DNA of 23,609 nt from Nitrospirota bacterium (lineage in GTDB: Bacteria > Nitrospirota > Thermodesulfovibrionia > Thermodesulfovibrionales > Magnetobacteriaceae): positions 1-23,609 of the forward strand of contig JADFXO010000019.1 of NCBI GenBank assembly GCA_015233485.1, given 5' to 3'. Position 1 is the first letter of the stretch, and each line of letters begins with the position of its first letter. Under the pieces are notes generated by a model. It was given only the letters and a program-made list of their open reading frames with translations, was not told the DNA's origin and searched no databases. A program made the position numbers and the translations under genes. Shown one piece after another: positions 1 to 10,324 of this stretch.

Positions 1-1
1 T

Positions 2-640
2 GCCTTTTCGGTAGCGCTTGCGGTATTGATAACCCCGCTTGTGGATTTTCACCTCGACGGCAAAGAGGAGCTGGTGTTTACCATATTTAAGGAGATAGTG
101 CTTGCCATGGCGCTTGGAGCAGCGGCGAGGCTGGTCTTTTTCGCCGCGGATATGGCAGGGCAGTTGATGAGTAACGGGATGTCCCTATCTATTGCGACGT
201 CTTTTGACCCGGAATTTGGCCAGTCGGCTGAGGTATCGCGTTTTCTGGGTGTCTTAGTAACGCTGCTTTTTTTCATAATGGATATACACCATGACCTTAT
301 TACCGCGGTTGTGAAGAGTTTTGAGGTGCTTCCTCCCGGCCAGATAAAGGTGAACCCACTGATGATATACAGTTTTTCCGGCGGTTCAAAGGTCTTTATA
401 CTGGCATTAAAGCTGGCCGCCCCTGTGATGGTGGGGATGGTGGTTGCCAACCTCCTGCTTGGACTTTTATATAAGGCAGCCCCCCAGATAAACATCATGT
501 TCGTTAGTTTCCCCATATTTCTATTTGTCGGCCTTATACTTATGATGCTTACGATGCCCGTGTTTCTCAGGGTTATCGCAGGGCAGTTTAACGAACTCAA
601 AGGCGTTTTGTATGAAACGTTATTGACGGCGAGACCCTGA
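2..640 (+). CDS. fliR: FliR, flagellar type III export apparatus membrane protein (5' truncated by window edge)
   Basis: FliR is an integral inner-membrane subunit of the flagellar protein export gate, working with FliP, FliQ, FlhB and FlhA. The reading frame is open from base 2, so the N-terminus lies outside the window; the TTG at 26 is only an internal leucine codon. About 212 residues are visible against roughly 250-265 for the family. Several hydrophobic segments can be seen, including a final one around the stretch FPIFLFVGLILMMLTMPVF. The family-typical segment with FDPEFGQSAEVSRFL, a conserved FliR loop, lies near residue 70 of the visible part. The stop codon TGA (638-640) shares its last base with the flhB ATG, as in many fliR-flhB pairs. 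The identification rests on this sequence pattern and on the flhB-flhA context. Confidence 0.93.
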   Translation, partial: AFSVALAVLITPLVDFHLDGKEELVFTIFKEIVLAMALGAAARLVFFAADMAGQLMSNGMSLSIATSFDPEFGQSAEVSRFLGVLVTLLFFIMDIHHDLITAVVKSFEVLPPGQIKVNPLMIYSFSGGSKVFILALKLAAPVMVGMVVANLLLGLLYKAAPQINIMFVSFPIFLFVGLILMMLTMPVFLRVIAGQFNELKGVLYETLLTARP

Positions 641-1674
641 TGGCAGAACAGCAGGAAAGAACAGAACAAGCCACACCGCGCCGGCGGCAAAAGGCCAGAG
701 AAAAAGGCCAGGTACCGCGGAGCAGGGAGCTTACCACGGCCGCCGGCATGGCCGGGCTGCTCCTTGTTATTCACTATGGCGGGGCTAACTTTATGTTTAA
801 AATAAAAGATGTTACGGCTAAATTCCTGTCACTTCAATACGGACATGACCCGTTGCGGGCAATAAATGTGGCGATGATGAAGTCCTTTATGATGCTTCTG
901 CCATTTTTCCTTGGAATCATGGTGTGCGCCGTTGCCTCGGAAATCTTCCAGGTGGGGTTTATGTTAAAACCCTACGAGCCTAAACTATCGAGGCTTAACC
1001 CTATGTCCGGCATTGGCAAATTGTTCTCTACGGATGTGCTGGTAGAATTTGTAAAGAGTTTCGCGAAATTCCTTGGAGGCGGCCTCGTATTTTACTTCGT
1101 AGTAAAGAGGGACATCTACAGATGGCCGCTTTTGATGACGAAAGAACTTGTTCAGATTGTTTCGGGCACCTATGGTTTTGTCATGAGCGCTATGGTATGG
1201 GGTTTGCTCTACCTCTTTATCATAGCGGTGTTCAGTTATGCCTTTGCGAGATGGCAGTTTGAGAAATCCATACGGATGTCCAAGGAAGAAATAAAAGAGG
1301 AATACAAGGAGACAGAGGGTGACCCTAAGATAAAGTCCAGAATCAGGAGCATCCAGCGTGAACAGGCAAGGAAGCGTATGATGGCCGAGGTTCCCAAGGC
1401 CACAGTGGTAATAACGAACCCGACACATCTGGCCATAGCCCTCCTCTATAAGGGAGATAATATGTCCGCTCCAAAGATAACGGCAAAAGGCTCCGGCTAC
1501 ATAGCCGAGAAGATAAGGAAGATAGCGCGCGAAAACCGCATTCCCATCTACGAGGACAAGCCGCTGGCACGCGCGCTTTTTGCGTTTGAAATCGGCGAAT
1601 ACGTCCCGCAAGAGCTTTATAAGGCGGTTGCGCGCATACTGGCATATATCTATCAGTTAAAGGGTAAGGTGTAA
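640..1674 (+). CDS. flhB: FlhB, flagellar export switch protein
   Basis: FlhB is the substrate-specificity switch of the flagellar type III export system. It changes export from rod/hook to filament proteins after self-cleavage. The 344-residue product has the usual length. The N-terminus is charged and carries TPRRRQKAREKGQVPRS, typical of the family, followed by four hydrophobic segments and then a charged linker (about residues 205-245). The autocleavage motif NPTH is intact at residues 260-263, with cleavage expected between N260 and P261. The ATG overlaps the fliR stop by one base, giving tight translational coupling, and flhA follows one base after the stop. Nothing in the protein looks degraded. 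Confidence 0.97.
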   Translation: MAEQQERTEQATPRRRQKAREKGQVPRSRELTTAAGMAGLLLVIHYGGANFMFKIKDVTAKFLSLQYGHDPLRAINVAMMKSFMMLLPFFLGIMVCAVASEIFQVGFMLKPYEPKLSRLNPMSGIGKLFSTDVLVEFVKSFAKFLGGGLVFYFVVKRDIYRWPLLMTKELVQIVSGTYGFVMSAMVWGLLYLFIIAVFSYAFARWQFEKSIRMSKEEIKEEYKETEGDPKIKSRIRSIQREQARKRMMAEVPKATVVITNPTHLAIALLYKGDNMSAPKITAKGSGYIAEKIRKIARENRIPIYEDKPLARALFAFEIGEYVPQELYKAVARILAYIYQLKGKV

Positions 1675-1675
1675 T

Positions 1676-3728
<2,053 letters not shown>

Positions 3729-3739
<11 letters not shown>

Positions 3740-5045
3740 AAAGTTCCAGGCAAAGAGTTTTGCAGAAGCGCTTGTAATGGTAAAGAAAGAACTTAGTGAC
3801 GACGCGATAATCCTGTCGACAGAGGAAGGAGACTGCGGTGTTGAGGTTACGGCCGCGGTGGACTACGACATGCAAAAGTCAAAACCTTTCAACAAAGCCA
3901 CAGAGAGGCTCCACAACAGCATAAGGATGTTTAACAAAGGCAGCGACAGCGACACTCCCGAAGAGGACGAGGCCGCGGACGTAGTATCTATAAAATCCTC
4001 TTCCCAGCCAAAGCCATTCGCAGCGGGACTGTTCAAAAAAGAGCAGACGGCGCAGGAACTCCCGCCTGCAATCTCCAAAAAACCAGCGGCAGACAATTCC
4101 CCTGCCCCCACCACAAGGACAACGCCAATGCGCGCTGCCTCTCGGGCAGAGGGCCACGCCCATGACACCGACTCCACAGGGCATAGCGGCATTACCAATG
4201 TCATAAGCGCCATGGCGTCAAACATATCGACAGAAATAGAACACCTCAGAGAGACCATCGAGGATATGAAAAACATGGGCTTTGAGATGTCCCTGCCGCC
4301 AAAGAAGAAGCTGCTCCTTAGTTATTTAAAGGAACGCTCAATTCGTGATGAATATGCTATACTGTTATGTGAGAAGGCCAAAGAGGTGCAAGACATACTG
4401 CCCATAATAACGTCCCACATAAAGGTAAAGAAAAGTGAAAGCGACATGAAGGCGGTAATGGTAATAGGCCCTACCGGCGTGGGAAAGACTACAACTGTGG
4501 CGAAACTGGCCGCACATTCCATAAAAGAGGGCAAAAAGACGGCCATCATTAATTTTGACACATACAGGATAGGGGCAGTGGAACAGGTGCGCATATACGC
4601 CAGGATATTGGGCATCCCGCTTGCCGTGGCATCCACCCCCGGCGAGCTGAAGACATCTCTGTTGAGATTCGCAGAGACAAAAGACATAATTTATATCGAC
4701 ACTACGGGCAGAAACCCCAAAGACAACGAGTACCTCGACAGCATAAACGATATATGCGAGACAGAAGTGCCGATGGAAACGCACCTGCTGATGAGTGCCA
4801 ACACCGACGACGAATTCATGGCCGAGGCATACAGGTACTACAGAACCGTACCGGTTAACTACCTCGGCTTTACGAAAGTGGACGAGGCGGTAAGATACGG
4901 CGCGCTCTACAACACCCTGATGCTGTACAGTAAACCGGTGGCGTACGTAACGACGGGACAAAAGGTCCCGGACGACATAGATTTTACCGCGGTTGAGGGC
5001 ATCGCCGGTCTCATCTTAAAGAAGGAGTGTTACAATAGATGTTAA
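3729..5045 (+). CDS. flhF: FlhF, SRP-type GTPase for flagellar placement
   Basis: FlhF is a GTPase of the signal recognition particle family that helps set where flagella are assembled, usually at the pole. The 438-residue product has the expected plan: a basic B domain (1 to about 190, with a proline- and alanine-rich low-complexity part at about 85-145), an N domain and a G domain. The G1 loop GPTGVGKTT is at 247-255, DTYRIGAVEQ starts at 277, the DTTGRN motif at 324 and TKVDE at 382. It begins inside the end of flhA and its last 7 bases overlap flhG, its usual regulatory partner. Presence of the flhF-flhG pair suggests controlled, probably polar, flagellation; this is inference from the families. 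Confidence 0.96.
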
Positions 5046-5875
5046 ATGACGGGCGCACAAAAAAGAAACACATAATGACCATAGCCGTGGCAAGCGGCAA
5101 AGGGGGTGTGGGCAAGACCAACATTGTGGCAAACCTGGCCATAGCCATGAGAAAAATGGGCAGAAATGTGCTGATTTTTGACGCCGACCTTGGGCTGAGC
5201 AACATAGACGTGCTGCTTCAGCTGGCGCCCGAGTACAACATACAAAACGTGATAAGCGGCGAGATGGCCCTCAGCGAGATAATCGTAAGAGGCCCGCACG
5301 GGATAATGATCCTGCCCGCCACCTCGGGCGTGCAGGAGCTGACGGTACTGGACGAATTCCAGAGGCTGCGGCTGCTGGAGGAATTTGAGTCCTTTGATGA
5401 GGACATAGATGTTCTGTTGATAGATACGGCGGCGGGCATATCGGACAACGTGGCCTTCTTCTGTATAGCCGCACAGGAGATAGTCATAGTCACCTCGCCT
5501 GAGCCAACGGCGATGACCGACGCCTATGCCCTCATAAAAGTACTCTACACCAGGTATCAGGAGAAGGCATTCAGCGTTCTGGTAAATTCCGTAAAGCGCG
5601 GCGCCGAGGCGAAAGAGGTTTTTAAGCGGCTCTCAACGGCGGCCGACAAGTTTCTCAACATCTCATTAAATTACCTGGGCTTTATCCCGTTTGATGAGGC
5701 GGTACGCATGTCCGTAAGGAGCCAGAGGGCATTCATAGACGCCTACCCAAACGCGAATGCCTCTAAGAAGATAATGGATTTGGCCGTTACAATACTTGGC
5801 CGGGCGGAGCCTATTGTTAAGGGCACGATACAATTTTTCTTCAGCAATCTGCTTTCTACAGCATCCGAAGGATAA
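5039..5875 (+). CDS. flhG: FlhG (FleN/YlxH), MinD-like ATPase controlling flagellar number
   Basis: FlhG is a MinD/ParA-type ATPase that limits the number of flagella and acts with FlhF. The 278-residue product has the deviant Walker A motif GKGGVGKT at 20-27 and a Walker B-like LLIDTAAG with aspartate at about 129. The C-terminal stretch around GTIQFFFSNLL looks amphipathic and matches the position of the membrane-targeting helix of this family. The start chosen is the ATG at 5039, preceded by AAGGAG at a good distance and overlapping the end of flhF; the ATG at residue 13 is an alternative. The N-terminal DQAxxLR motif, which in some FlhG proteins stimulates FlhF, is not present. Some FleN proteins also lack it. 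Confidence 0.95.
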   Translation: MLNDGRTKKKHIMTIAVASGKGGVGKTNIVANLAIAMRKMGRNVLIFDADLGLSNIDVLLQLAPEYNIQNVISGEMALSEIIVRGPHGIMILPATSGVQELTVLDEFQRLRLLEEFESFDEDIDVLLIDTAAGISDNVAFFCIAAQEIVIVTSPEPTAMTDAYALIKVLYTRYQEKAFSVLVNSVKRGAEAKEVFKRLSTAADKFLNISLNYLGFIPFDEAVRMSVRSQRAFIDAYPNANASKKIMDLAVTILGRAEPIVKGTIQFFFSNLLSTASEG

Positions 5876-5881
5876 CCCAAC

Positions 5882-6625
5882 GTGGATGTGAAGAAATATA
5901 AATCCGCAATATCCGACGAAAAAAAGGAAGAGGTAATAAAGGATTTCCTTCCTTTTATAAAATATACCGCGTACAGGCTGTCTCACAGGCTGCCCCCGCA
6001 GTTGACCTCTGACGATTTAATAAGCGTGGGGGTTATCGGGCTTCTGGACTCGCTTGACAACTACGAGCCGGCGCGGGCAAAACTAAAGACCTACGCGGAG
6101 TTTAGAATCAAGGGCGCTATGCTGGATGAGATCAGGGCATTTGACACATCCTCGCGTTCACTGAAAGAGAAGGTAAACGAGCTGAGGGATGCCTGCGTAA
6201 AACTTGAGAAGGAACTATGCAGGCCCCCTGACGGCGACGAGGTGGCAAAGAGCCTGAATATGTCCCTCGACGACTACTTCAAGATACTAAAAGACGCCGA
6301 CGCTGTTATCACGCTCAGGTTTGAGGATTTCGGCTCGAAGACAGCCGGCGGCGATGAGATGAATTTATTAGAGAATATCCCTGACGACACTACTCGCGAT
6401 CCGCTTAGGCAACTCATGGACGCGTCTAAGAAGGCGATCCTTGCCGAGCTGATATCAAAACTTCCCGAAAAGGAAAAAATGGTGCTTTCGCTCTACTACT
6501 GGGATGAACTTACGATGAAGGAGATAGGCAAGGTGTTAAGCCTGTCTGAAGGCAGGGTGTGCCAGCTTCACAGCCAGGCCCTCCTGAGGCTAAAGGGGAA
6601 GTTAAACAGCGATGTTGGAATATAG
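5882..6625 (+). CDS. fliA: FliA, sigma-28 factor for flagellar late genes
   Basis: FliA directs RNA polymerase to late flagellar promoters of the TAAA-N15-GCCGATAA type. The 247-residue product carries region 2 with DLISVGVIGLLDSLDNYEP from about residue 45 and AEFRIKGAMLDEIR further on. Its region 3 is followed by region 4 near the C-terminus (LPEKEKMVLSLYYWDELTMK, then a helix-turn-helix with LSEGRVCQLHSQAL). The chosen start is GTG at 5882, with GAAGGA at 5867-5872 overlapping the flhG stop; a second GTG two codons later is possible. Two matching promoters are found upstream of the flagellin genes in this window, which agrees with the assignment. Confidence 0.95.
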   Translation: MDVKKYKSAISDEKKEEVIKDFLPFIKYTAYRLSHRLPPQLTSDDLISVGVIGLLDSLDNYEPARAKLKTYAEFRIKGAMLDEIRAFDTSSRSLKEKVNELRDACVKLEKELCRPPDGDEVAKSLNMSLDDYFKILKDADAVITLRFEDFGSKTAGGDEMNLLENIPDDTTRDPLRQLMDASKKAILAELISKLPEKEKMVLSLYYWDELTMKEIGKVLSLSEGRVCQLHSQALLRLKGKLNSDVGI

Positions 6626-6778
6626 AATGGGTTCTGTCATTCCTGAGGAAGCAGGAATCCAGCCTTTTATTAACGTTATTAACTTTATGGGTGTTATTTA
6701 TCAATGAAAAAATTGTACAATAAGAGGATTAGTGCAAGATGTTGATACCGGCACTGATTACCGGCAATAATTAACCAT
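6626..6778. other. Intergenic gap between fliA and the HEAT-repeat gene
   Basis: This 153-base gap breaks the otherwise tightly packed plus-strand series. It holds the palindromic repeat at 6634-6662 and then an A/T-rich stretch. A TACAAT hexamer near 6715 resembles a sigma-70 -10 box, but no good -35 sits at the right distance, so a promoter for the che operon here is possible and not demonstrated. No open frame of note is present. Confidence 0.5.
6634..6668 (+). repeat. Palindromic repeat unit (copy 1), possible fliA terminator
   Basis: The unit starts CTGTCATTCCTG and ends GCAGGAATCCAG (6634-6662), with the centre AGGAA in place of the CTTTC of the two copies near 14.8 kb. ATTCCTG pairs with CAGGAAT around a short loop, and the stem is followed by CCTTTT (to 6668), so the element could terminate transcription after fliA. 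It belongs to the widespread REP-like family whose translations give FLRKQESR or VIPAxAGIQ. Confidence 0.75.
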
Positions 6779-8674
6779 ATGGCACGGGCAAAAAAATACG
6801 ATAAATTAATACTTGATATATCGCACCCCGATATTTCGAGGCGGCGGCATGCCGCTACTATGCTTGGGCAGACTAACGAAAGGGCACTGTATCCGCTGAT
6901 AAAGATGATGTCGGACGACAGCCCTGCCGTTGTGGACGCCGCCATGCAGTCAATATTGCATATAGGGGGGGAGGCAGCCGCCTATATGCTTATCCCCGTG
7001 CTTAGGAAAGATGCGGGACAGAGAAACGCGGCGTTCCTGCTCCTGAAAGGCCTGGGGGCCAGCACAGTCCCCCTGCTCTATGATTTATTATATGACAAGG
7101 ATGATGATATGAGGAAATTTGCCCTCGACCTGCTTGGCGATATTGCCGTGGGGGCAGAGGCAGATAAAATCCTGCCGGCGCTAAAAGACCCAAACGCAAA
7201 CGTGAGGGCGGCCGCGTGCCGGGCGCTGGGGCTGTTGAAGGCCGAAGGCGCGGTCGCGCAGATAGAGGAGGCCCTGAAGGATGAGGAATGGGTGGCGTTT
7301 TCCGCCCTTGAGGCCCTTGGGGAGATTGGAAACGCAGGCGCTGTGAAGGCAATAGACAATGTCTGCAAAATCGGCACAAGTGTGCTTCAGTTTTCTGCGA
7401 TAGAAACACTGGGGAAGATTCCTTCAGAACACTCAAAGGAGGCCATAATCGGATGTCTTAAGCGAAGCACAGCACAGGACAAAGAAGAAGGCGGCGGCCT
7501 TTCGGACATGCTCAAAACCGCGGTCTTAAAGAGCCTTGTCAGCTTAGGGATAGACCCTGATATGGCCTATTTGGCGCCTGAGCTTATGGAGATGCTCAAA
7601 GCAGGCGATTGGAAAGATAAGATGGCGGCAGTCGAAGGGTTAAAGATGCTGCGCGACAACAAAGCGGTTGAAGGACTTCTTGATGCCGCCGGTTCTCTGG
7701 ATACGTCAAACATTGAGACCGAAGAGTATTATAAAAAAATAGAAGAGGCCTTAATCGAAACAGCCGACTGTGATACGCGGATGAGAATACTGGACGGGGG
7801 ACGGTTAAAAAACCGCGGAGAGGCGCTGCTGGTCGAGCTGCTTGGGAAATTTAAATGCACAGAGGCGGCTGCGCGGCTCATAGCGCTGCTGCGCGGCTCA
7901 TACAGGGATATCCGGAGGGGGGCGGCAAAGGCGCTGGTTGAGATAGCTGACGAGAGCGCTGTCGACCCGCTTATAGAGGCCTTGGAGGACGAGGACTGCC
8001 ATGTGAAAAAGCATGTGGTCTATGCCCTCAGAAAATTGGGAAACAAGAAGGCCTTTTTTCCGATATTAGACCTGCTCGATACTGAAAAGTGCGAGGATGT
8101 CGTCGATGAGGCGGTAAAGGCCCTTATAGGGATGGACTCAAGCAAATTCCTGAAGAGCGTAGACTTTTATCCGAAGAAACTGAAGAGATATATAGCCAGG
8201 TACGCCTCTGACGAGGAGGTATTATTGAGGCTCGCGATAAATGATGACGAAGAGCTGAGGATAGCGGCCATGAGGAGGCTGTCGTCGCTGCGGCCTGATG
8301 AGGACATTTCACGCGCAGTTGCGGCAAGGCTGGAGACGGACCTCAACGACCCGAACCCCGAGATAAGAAGGACGGCCATAGTAAGCCTCGCAAAAAGGGG
8401 TGAGTTCTCCGCGGCGATGTTGCACGCATTAAACGACCTGGACGTATGGGTTAGAGTTCACACGATAAAGGCTGTTGCGGCACTAGGTGGCTACGAGCAA
8501 ATGGACAAATTATACGCTATGCTGAAAGACGAAGAGCTTATAGTAATTATGGTGGCAATAGACGCCATAATACAAATCGGAGGCCATGAGGCATATGAGA
8601 GATTAGCCGAATTACGCAACCATCCCGACGAATATGTAAGGGCAAGGATAGAGGAGGCCATTCGTAGCTTATGA
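6779..8674 (+). CDS. HEAT-repeat (PBS-lyase-like) protein coupled to cheR
   Basis: The 631-residue product is made almost entirely of HEAT-like repeats, helical pairs of about 30 residues with recurring phrases such as AACRALGLLKAEGAVAQIEE, GAAKALVEIADESAVDPLIE and IRRTAIVSLAKRG. Such solenoids usually bind protein partners; no catalytic motif is visible. There is no signal peptide or membrane segment, so it is probably cytoplasmic. The ATG at 6779 is the first possible start after an in-frame TGA at 6755; no clear Shine-Dalgarno sequence precedes it. Its stop overlaps the cheR start as ATGA, which indicates translational coupling and a role linked to chemotaxis, probably as a scaffold or regulator. 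The exact function is unknown. Confidence 0.85.
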   Translation: MARAKKYDKLILDISHPDISRRRHAATMLGQTNERALYPLIKMMSDDSPAVVDAAMQSILHIGGEAAAYMLIPVLRKDAGQRNAAFLLLKGLGASTVPLLYDLLYDKDDDMRKFALDLLGDIAVGAEADKILPALKDPNANVRAAACRALGLLKAEGAVAQIEEALKDEEWVAFSALEALGEIGNAGAVKAIDNVCKIGTSVLQFSAIETLGKIPSEHSKEAIIGCLKRSTAQDKEEGGGLSDMLKTAVLKSLVSLGIDPDMAYLAPELMEMLKAGDWKDKMAAVEGLKMLRDNKAVEGLLDAAGSLDTSNIETEEYYKKIEEALIETADCDTRMRILDGGRLKNRGEALLVELLGKFKCTEAAARLIALLRGSYRDIRRGAAKALVEIADESAVDPLIEALEDEDCHVKKHVVYALRKLGNKKAFFPILDLLDTEKCEDVVDEAVKALIGMDSSKFLKSVDFYPKKLKRYIARYASDEEVLLRLAINDDEELRIAAMRRLSSLRPDEDISRAVAARLETDLNDPNPEIRRTAIVSLAKRGEFSAAMLHALNDLDVWVRVHTIKAVAALGGYEQMDKLYAMLKDEELIVIMVAIDAIIQIGGHEAYERLAELRNHPDEYVRARIEEAIRSL

Positions 8675-9492
8675 CAGTGCTAAAGGATGAGACTTTTAAG
8701 AAATTCAGAGATTTTATCTATGAAAAGAGCGGGATATTTATCCCTGACGCTAAAAAATATTTCATAGAAAACAGACTGAGCAAGAGGCTTGAGGAAAAGA
8801 ATCTGGGCAGTTACGACGACTATTTATATCTGTTGAAGTTTAACAACGACAAAGAAGAGATGAAGGTGCTTTTCGATAAGATAACAACAAACGAGACATT
8901 CTTCTTCAGAGAAGTAAAACAGCTTGAGGTATTTGTACGCGGCGAGGCACCAAAGTTAATCGCCAGGCGCAAACCACCGGCCTTAAAAATATGGTGCGCG
9001 GCCAGTTCAACCGGAGAGGAGCCATACACACTGGCCATGATGTTGATGGAAAACCCTCAGACAAGCAGCGTAAGGTTTGATATAATGGCCTCTGACATAA
9101 GCGACTCCGTGCTGCAAAAGGCGCAGTGTGCCTCATACGGGCAATACGCCATGAGAAACGTGCCGGATGTTTATTTAAAGAAATATTTCAGGCTCAACGG
9201 CAACTCTAACCATTTGCTTTCTCAAACTATCAAGTCAAAAGTAAAATTTGCGCAAATCAATCTGTTGGACGAAAAAAGGATAAAGGCCGTAAGAGATATA
9301 GACGCTATATTTTGTAGAAACGTGTTAATATACTTCGATAAGAAGGCAAAGATAAAGGTGGTAGAGAACCTTTATGAGGCGCTGAGGCCGGGAGGCTGCC
9401 TGTTTATAGGCATGGCGGAGAGCCTTCACGACATAACGAGGTTGTTAAAGCCGGCGGTAGTCGACAAAACGGTAGTGTATCAGAAAGCCTGA
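8671..9492 (+). CDS. cheR: CheR, chemoreceptor glutamate methyltransferase
   Basis: CheR transfers methyl groups from S-adenosylmethionine to glutamates of chemoreceptors, providing adaptation together with CheB. The 273 residues match the family length. An N-terminal helical domain is followed by NETFFFRE at 74-81, the SAM-binding segment CAASSTGEEPYTLAMML from 109, and CRNVLIYFD at 215-223, all standard CheR motifs. No C-terminal VWRF-binding extension or TPR domain is seen. The start overlaps the stop of the HEAT-repeat gene by four bases (ATGA), with GAGGAGG about 13 bases upstream. The gene leads a run of che genes ending with cheB, which reverses the reaction. Confidence 0.96.
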   Translation: MTVLKDETFKKFRDFIYEKSGIFIPDAKKYFIENRLSKRLEEKNLGSYDDYLYLLKFNNDKEEMKVLFDKITTNETFFFREVKQLEVFVRGEAPKLIARRKPPALKIWCAASSTGEEPYTLAMMLMENPQTSSVRFDIMASDISDSVLQKAQCASYGQYAMRNVPDVYLKKYFRLNGNSNHLLSQTIKSKVKFAQINLLDEKRIKAVRDIDAIFCRNVLIYFDKKAKIKVVENLYEALRPGGCLFIGMAESLHDITRLLKPAVVDKTVVYQKA

Positions 9493-9515
9493 TAGCATGA
9501 TTAGTGAAGCATCAC

Positions 9516-9520
9516 AGGAG
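9516..9520 (+). promoter_or_regulatory. Shine-Dalgarno AGGAG that favours the 9534 start
   Basis: AGGAG lies 13 bases before the ATG at 9534 and inside the longer frame that opens with GTG at 9504. It therefore supports the shorter start, which also gives the normal CheY N-terminus. Confidence 0.55.
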
Positions 9521-9533
9521 CGCTGGAAACATT

Positions 9534-9905
9534 ATGAGAATCATGATTGTGGATGACGATAAAACGACCAGAAAGATACTGGGCCTGTATCTGAAGGGAA
9601 AAGGCCATGTGCCGGTGTTCGCGGAAAACGGTCTCGACGCGATAGAAAAATTGGCGTCGAACGAGGTTGACTTGATCCTGACGGATTTAAATATGCCATA
9701 TATGGATGGGATAGAGTTGACAAAGACATTGAAAAACGACCCGGCGTTTCAGTCGATACCGGTATTGATGTTAACTACGGAAACCGACGATGCAGAAAGG
9801 AAAAAAGCCAGCGACGCCGGCATAAACGCATACATGGTCAAACCCGTGTCAGCCGACTCGGTTAGCAAGATGATAAAAGAGATGATAATCATAAAACAAC
9901 AATAG
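9534..9905 (+). CDS. Single-domain response regulator (CheY-like), first of two
   Basis: This 123-residue receiver domain has no output domain. Key residues are the acidic cluster DDD at 7-9, the phospho-acceptor D51 in LTDLNMP, T81 in LTTET, Y100 and K103 in the MVKP motif. The start at 9534 gives MRIMIVDDD, a standard receiver N-terminus; a GTG at 9504 would add ten residues without receiver character. It lies 41 bases after cheR and 13 before the canonical cheY. It differs clearly from that CheY in sequence, so it may be a phosphate sink, a second output or an input to another process. The choice between these cannot be made from sequence. Confidence 0.9.
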   Translation: MRIMIVDDDKTTRKILGLYLKGKGHVPVFAENGLDAIEKLASNEVDLILTDLNMPYMDGIELTKTLKNDPAFQSIPVLMLTTETDDAERKKASDAGINAYMVKPVSADSVSKMIKEMIIIKQQ

Positions 9906-9918
9906 GAGGACAAATAGT

Positions 9919-10302
9919 ATGGCGTACAACACCGCAATGAAGATACTGGTAGTGGACGATTTTGCAACAATGAGAAGGATAATAAAGAACATCCTCAAGC
10001 AGCTGGGCCTGAATGACGTTGAAGAGGCCGAGGATGGCGAGCAGGCATTCAAGAAACTTCAGGCGGGAAAATTCGACTTCCTTATCACTGACTGGAATAT
10101 GCCAAACTGTACAGGGCTTGAGCTGTTAAAAATGGTGAGGGCTGACGCGAAACTAAAGGCTATGCCCGTGCTTATGGTAACGGCCGAGGCCGAAAAGGAG
10201 CAGGTTATAGAGGCCATCAAGTCAGGTGTAAATAACTATGTGATGAAACCATTCACATCGGACGTGCTAAAACAAAAGCTGGATAAGATATTTAATAAAT
10301 AG
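9919..10302 (+). CDS. cheY: CheY, chemotaxis response regulator
   Basis: CheY receives phosphate from CheA and binds the flagellar switch to change rotation. The 127-residue protein resembles enterobacterial CheY closely in its key segments: VVDDFATMRRI near the start, VEEAEDGEQA, ITDWNMPN, VLMVTAEAEKEQV and a C-terminal YVMKPFT. The expected functional residues are D13/D14, phospho-acceptor D58, T88, Y107 and K110. AGGAGG sits eight or so bases before the ATG and overlaps the stop of the preceding gene. The next gene carries a CheZ phosphatase domain, the natural partner of this type of CheY. Confidence 0.96.
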   Translation: MAYNTAMKILVVDDFATMRRIIKNILKQLGLNDVEEAEDGEQAFKKLQAGKFDFLITDWNMPNCTGLELLKMVRADAKLKAMPVLMVTAEAEKEQVIEAIKSGVNNYVMKPFTSDVLKQKLDKIFNK

Positions 10303-10324
10303 CCTGCAAACGGAGGCATAAGAG

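Noticed and set aside
49..774. Minus-strand frame of 241 codons opposite fliR and flhB
   Set aside because: It is a shadow of two well-identified genes with no family features.
7868..7902. 15-base direct repeat inside the HEAT-repeat gene
   Set aside because: GCTGCGCGGCTCATA occurs twice 20 bases apart, out of frame with each other and with no effect on the open frame; it is likely chance in a repetitive, GC-rich coding region.
9504..9533. GTG start adding ten residues to the first CheY-like protein
   Set aside because: The added residues are not receiver-like and AGGAG lies after this GTG.
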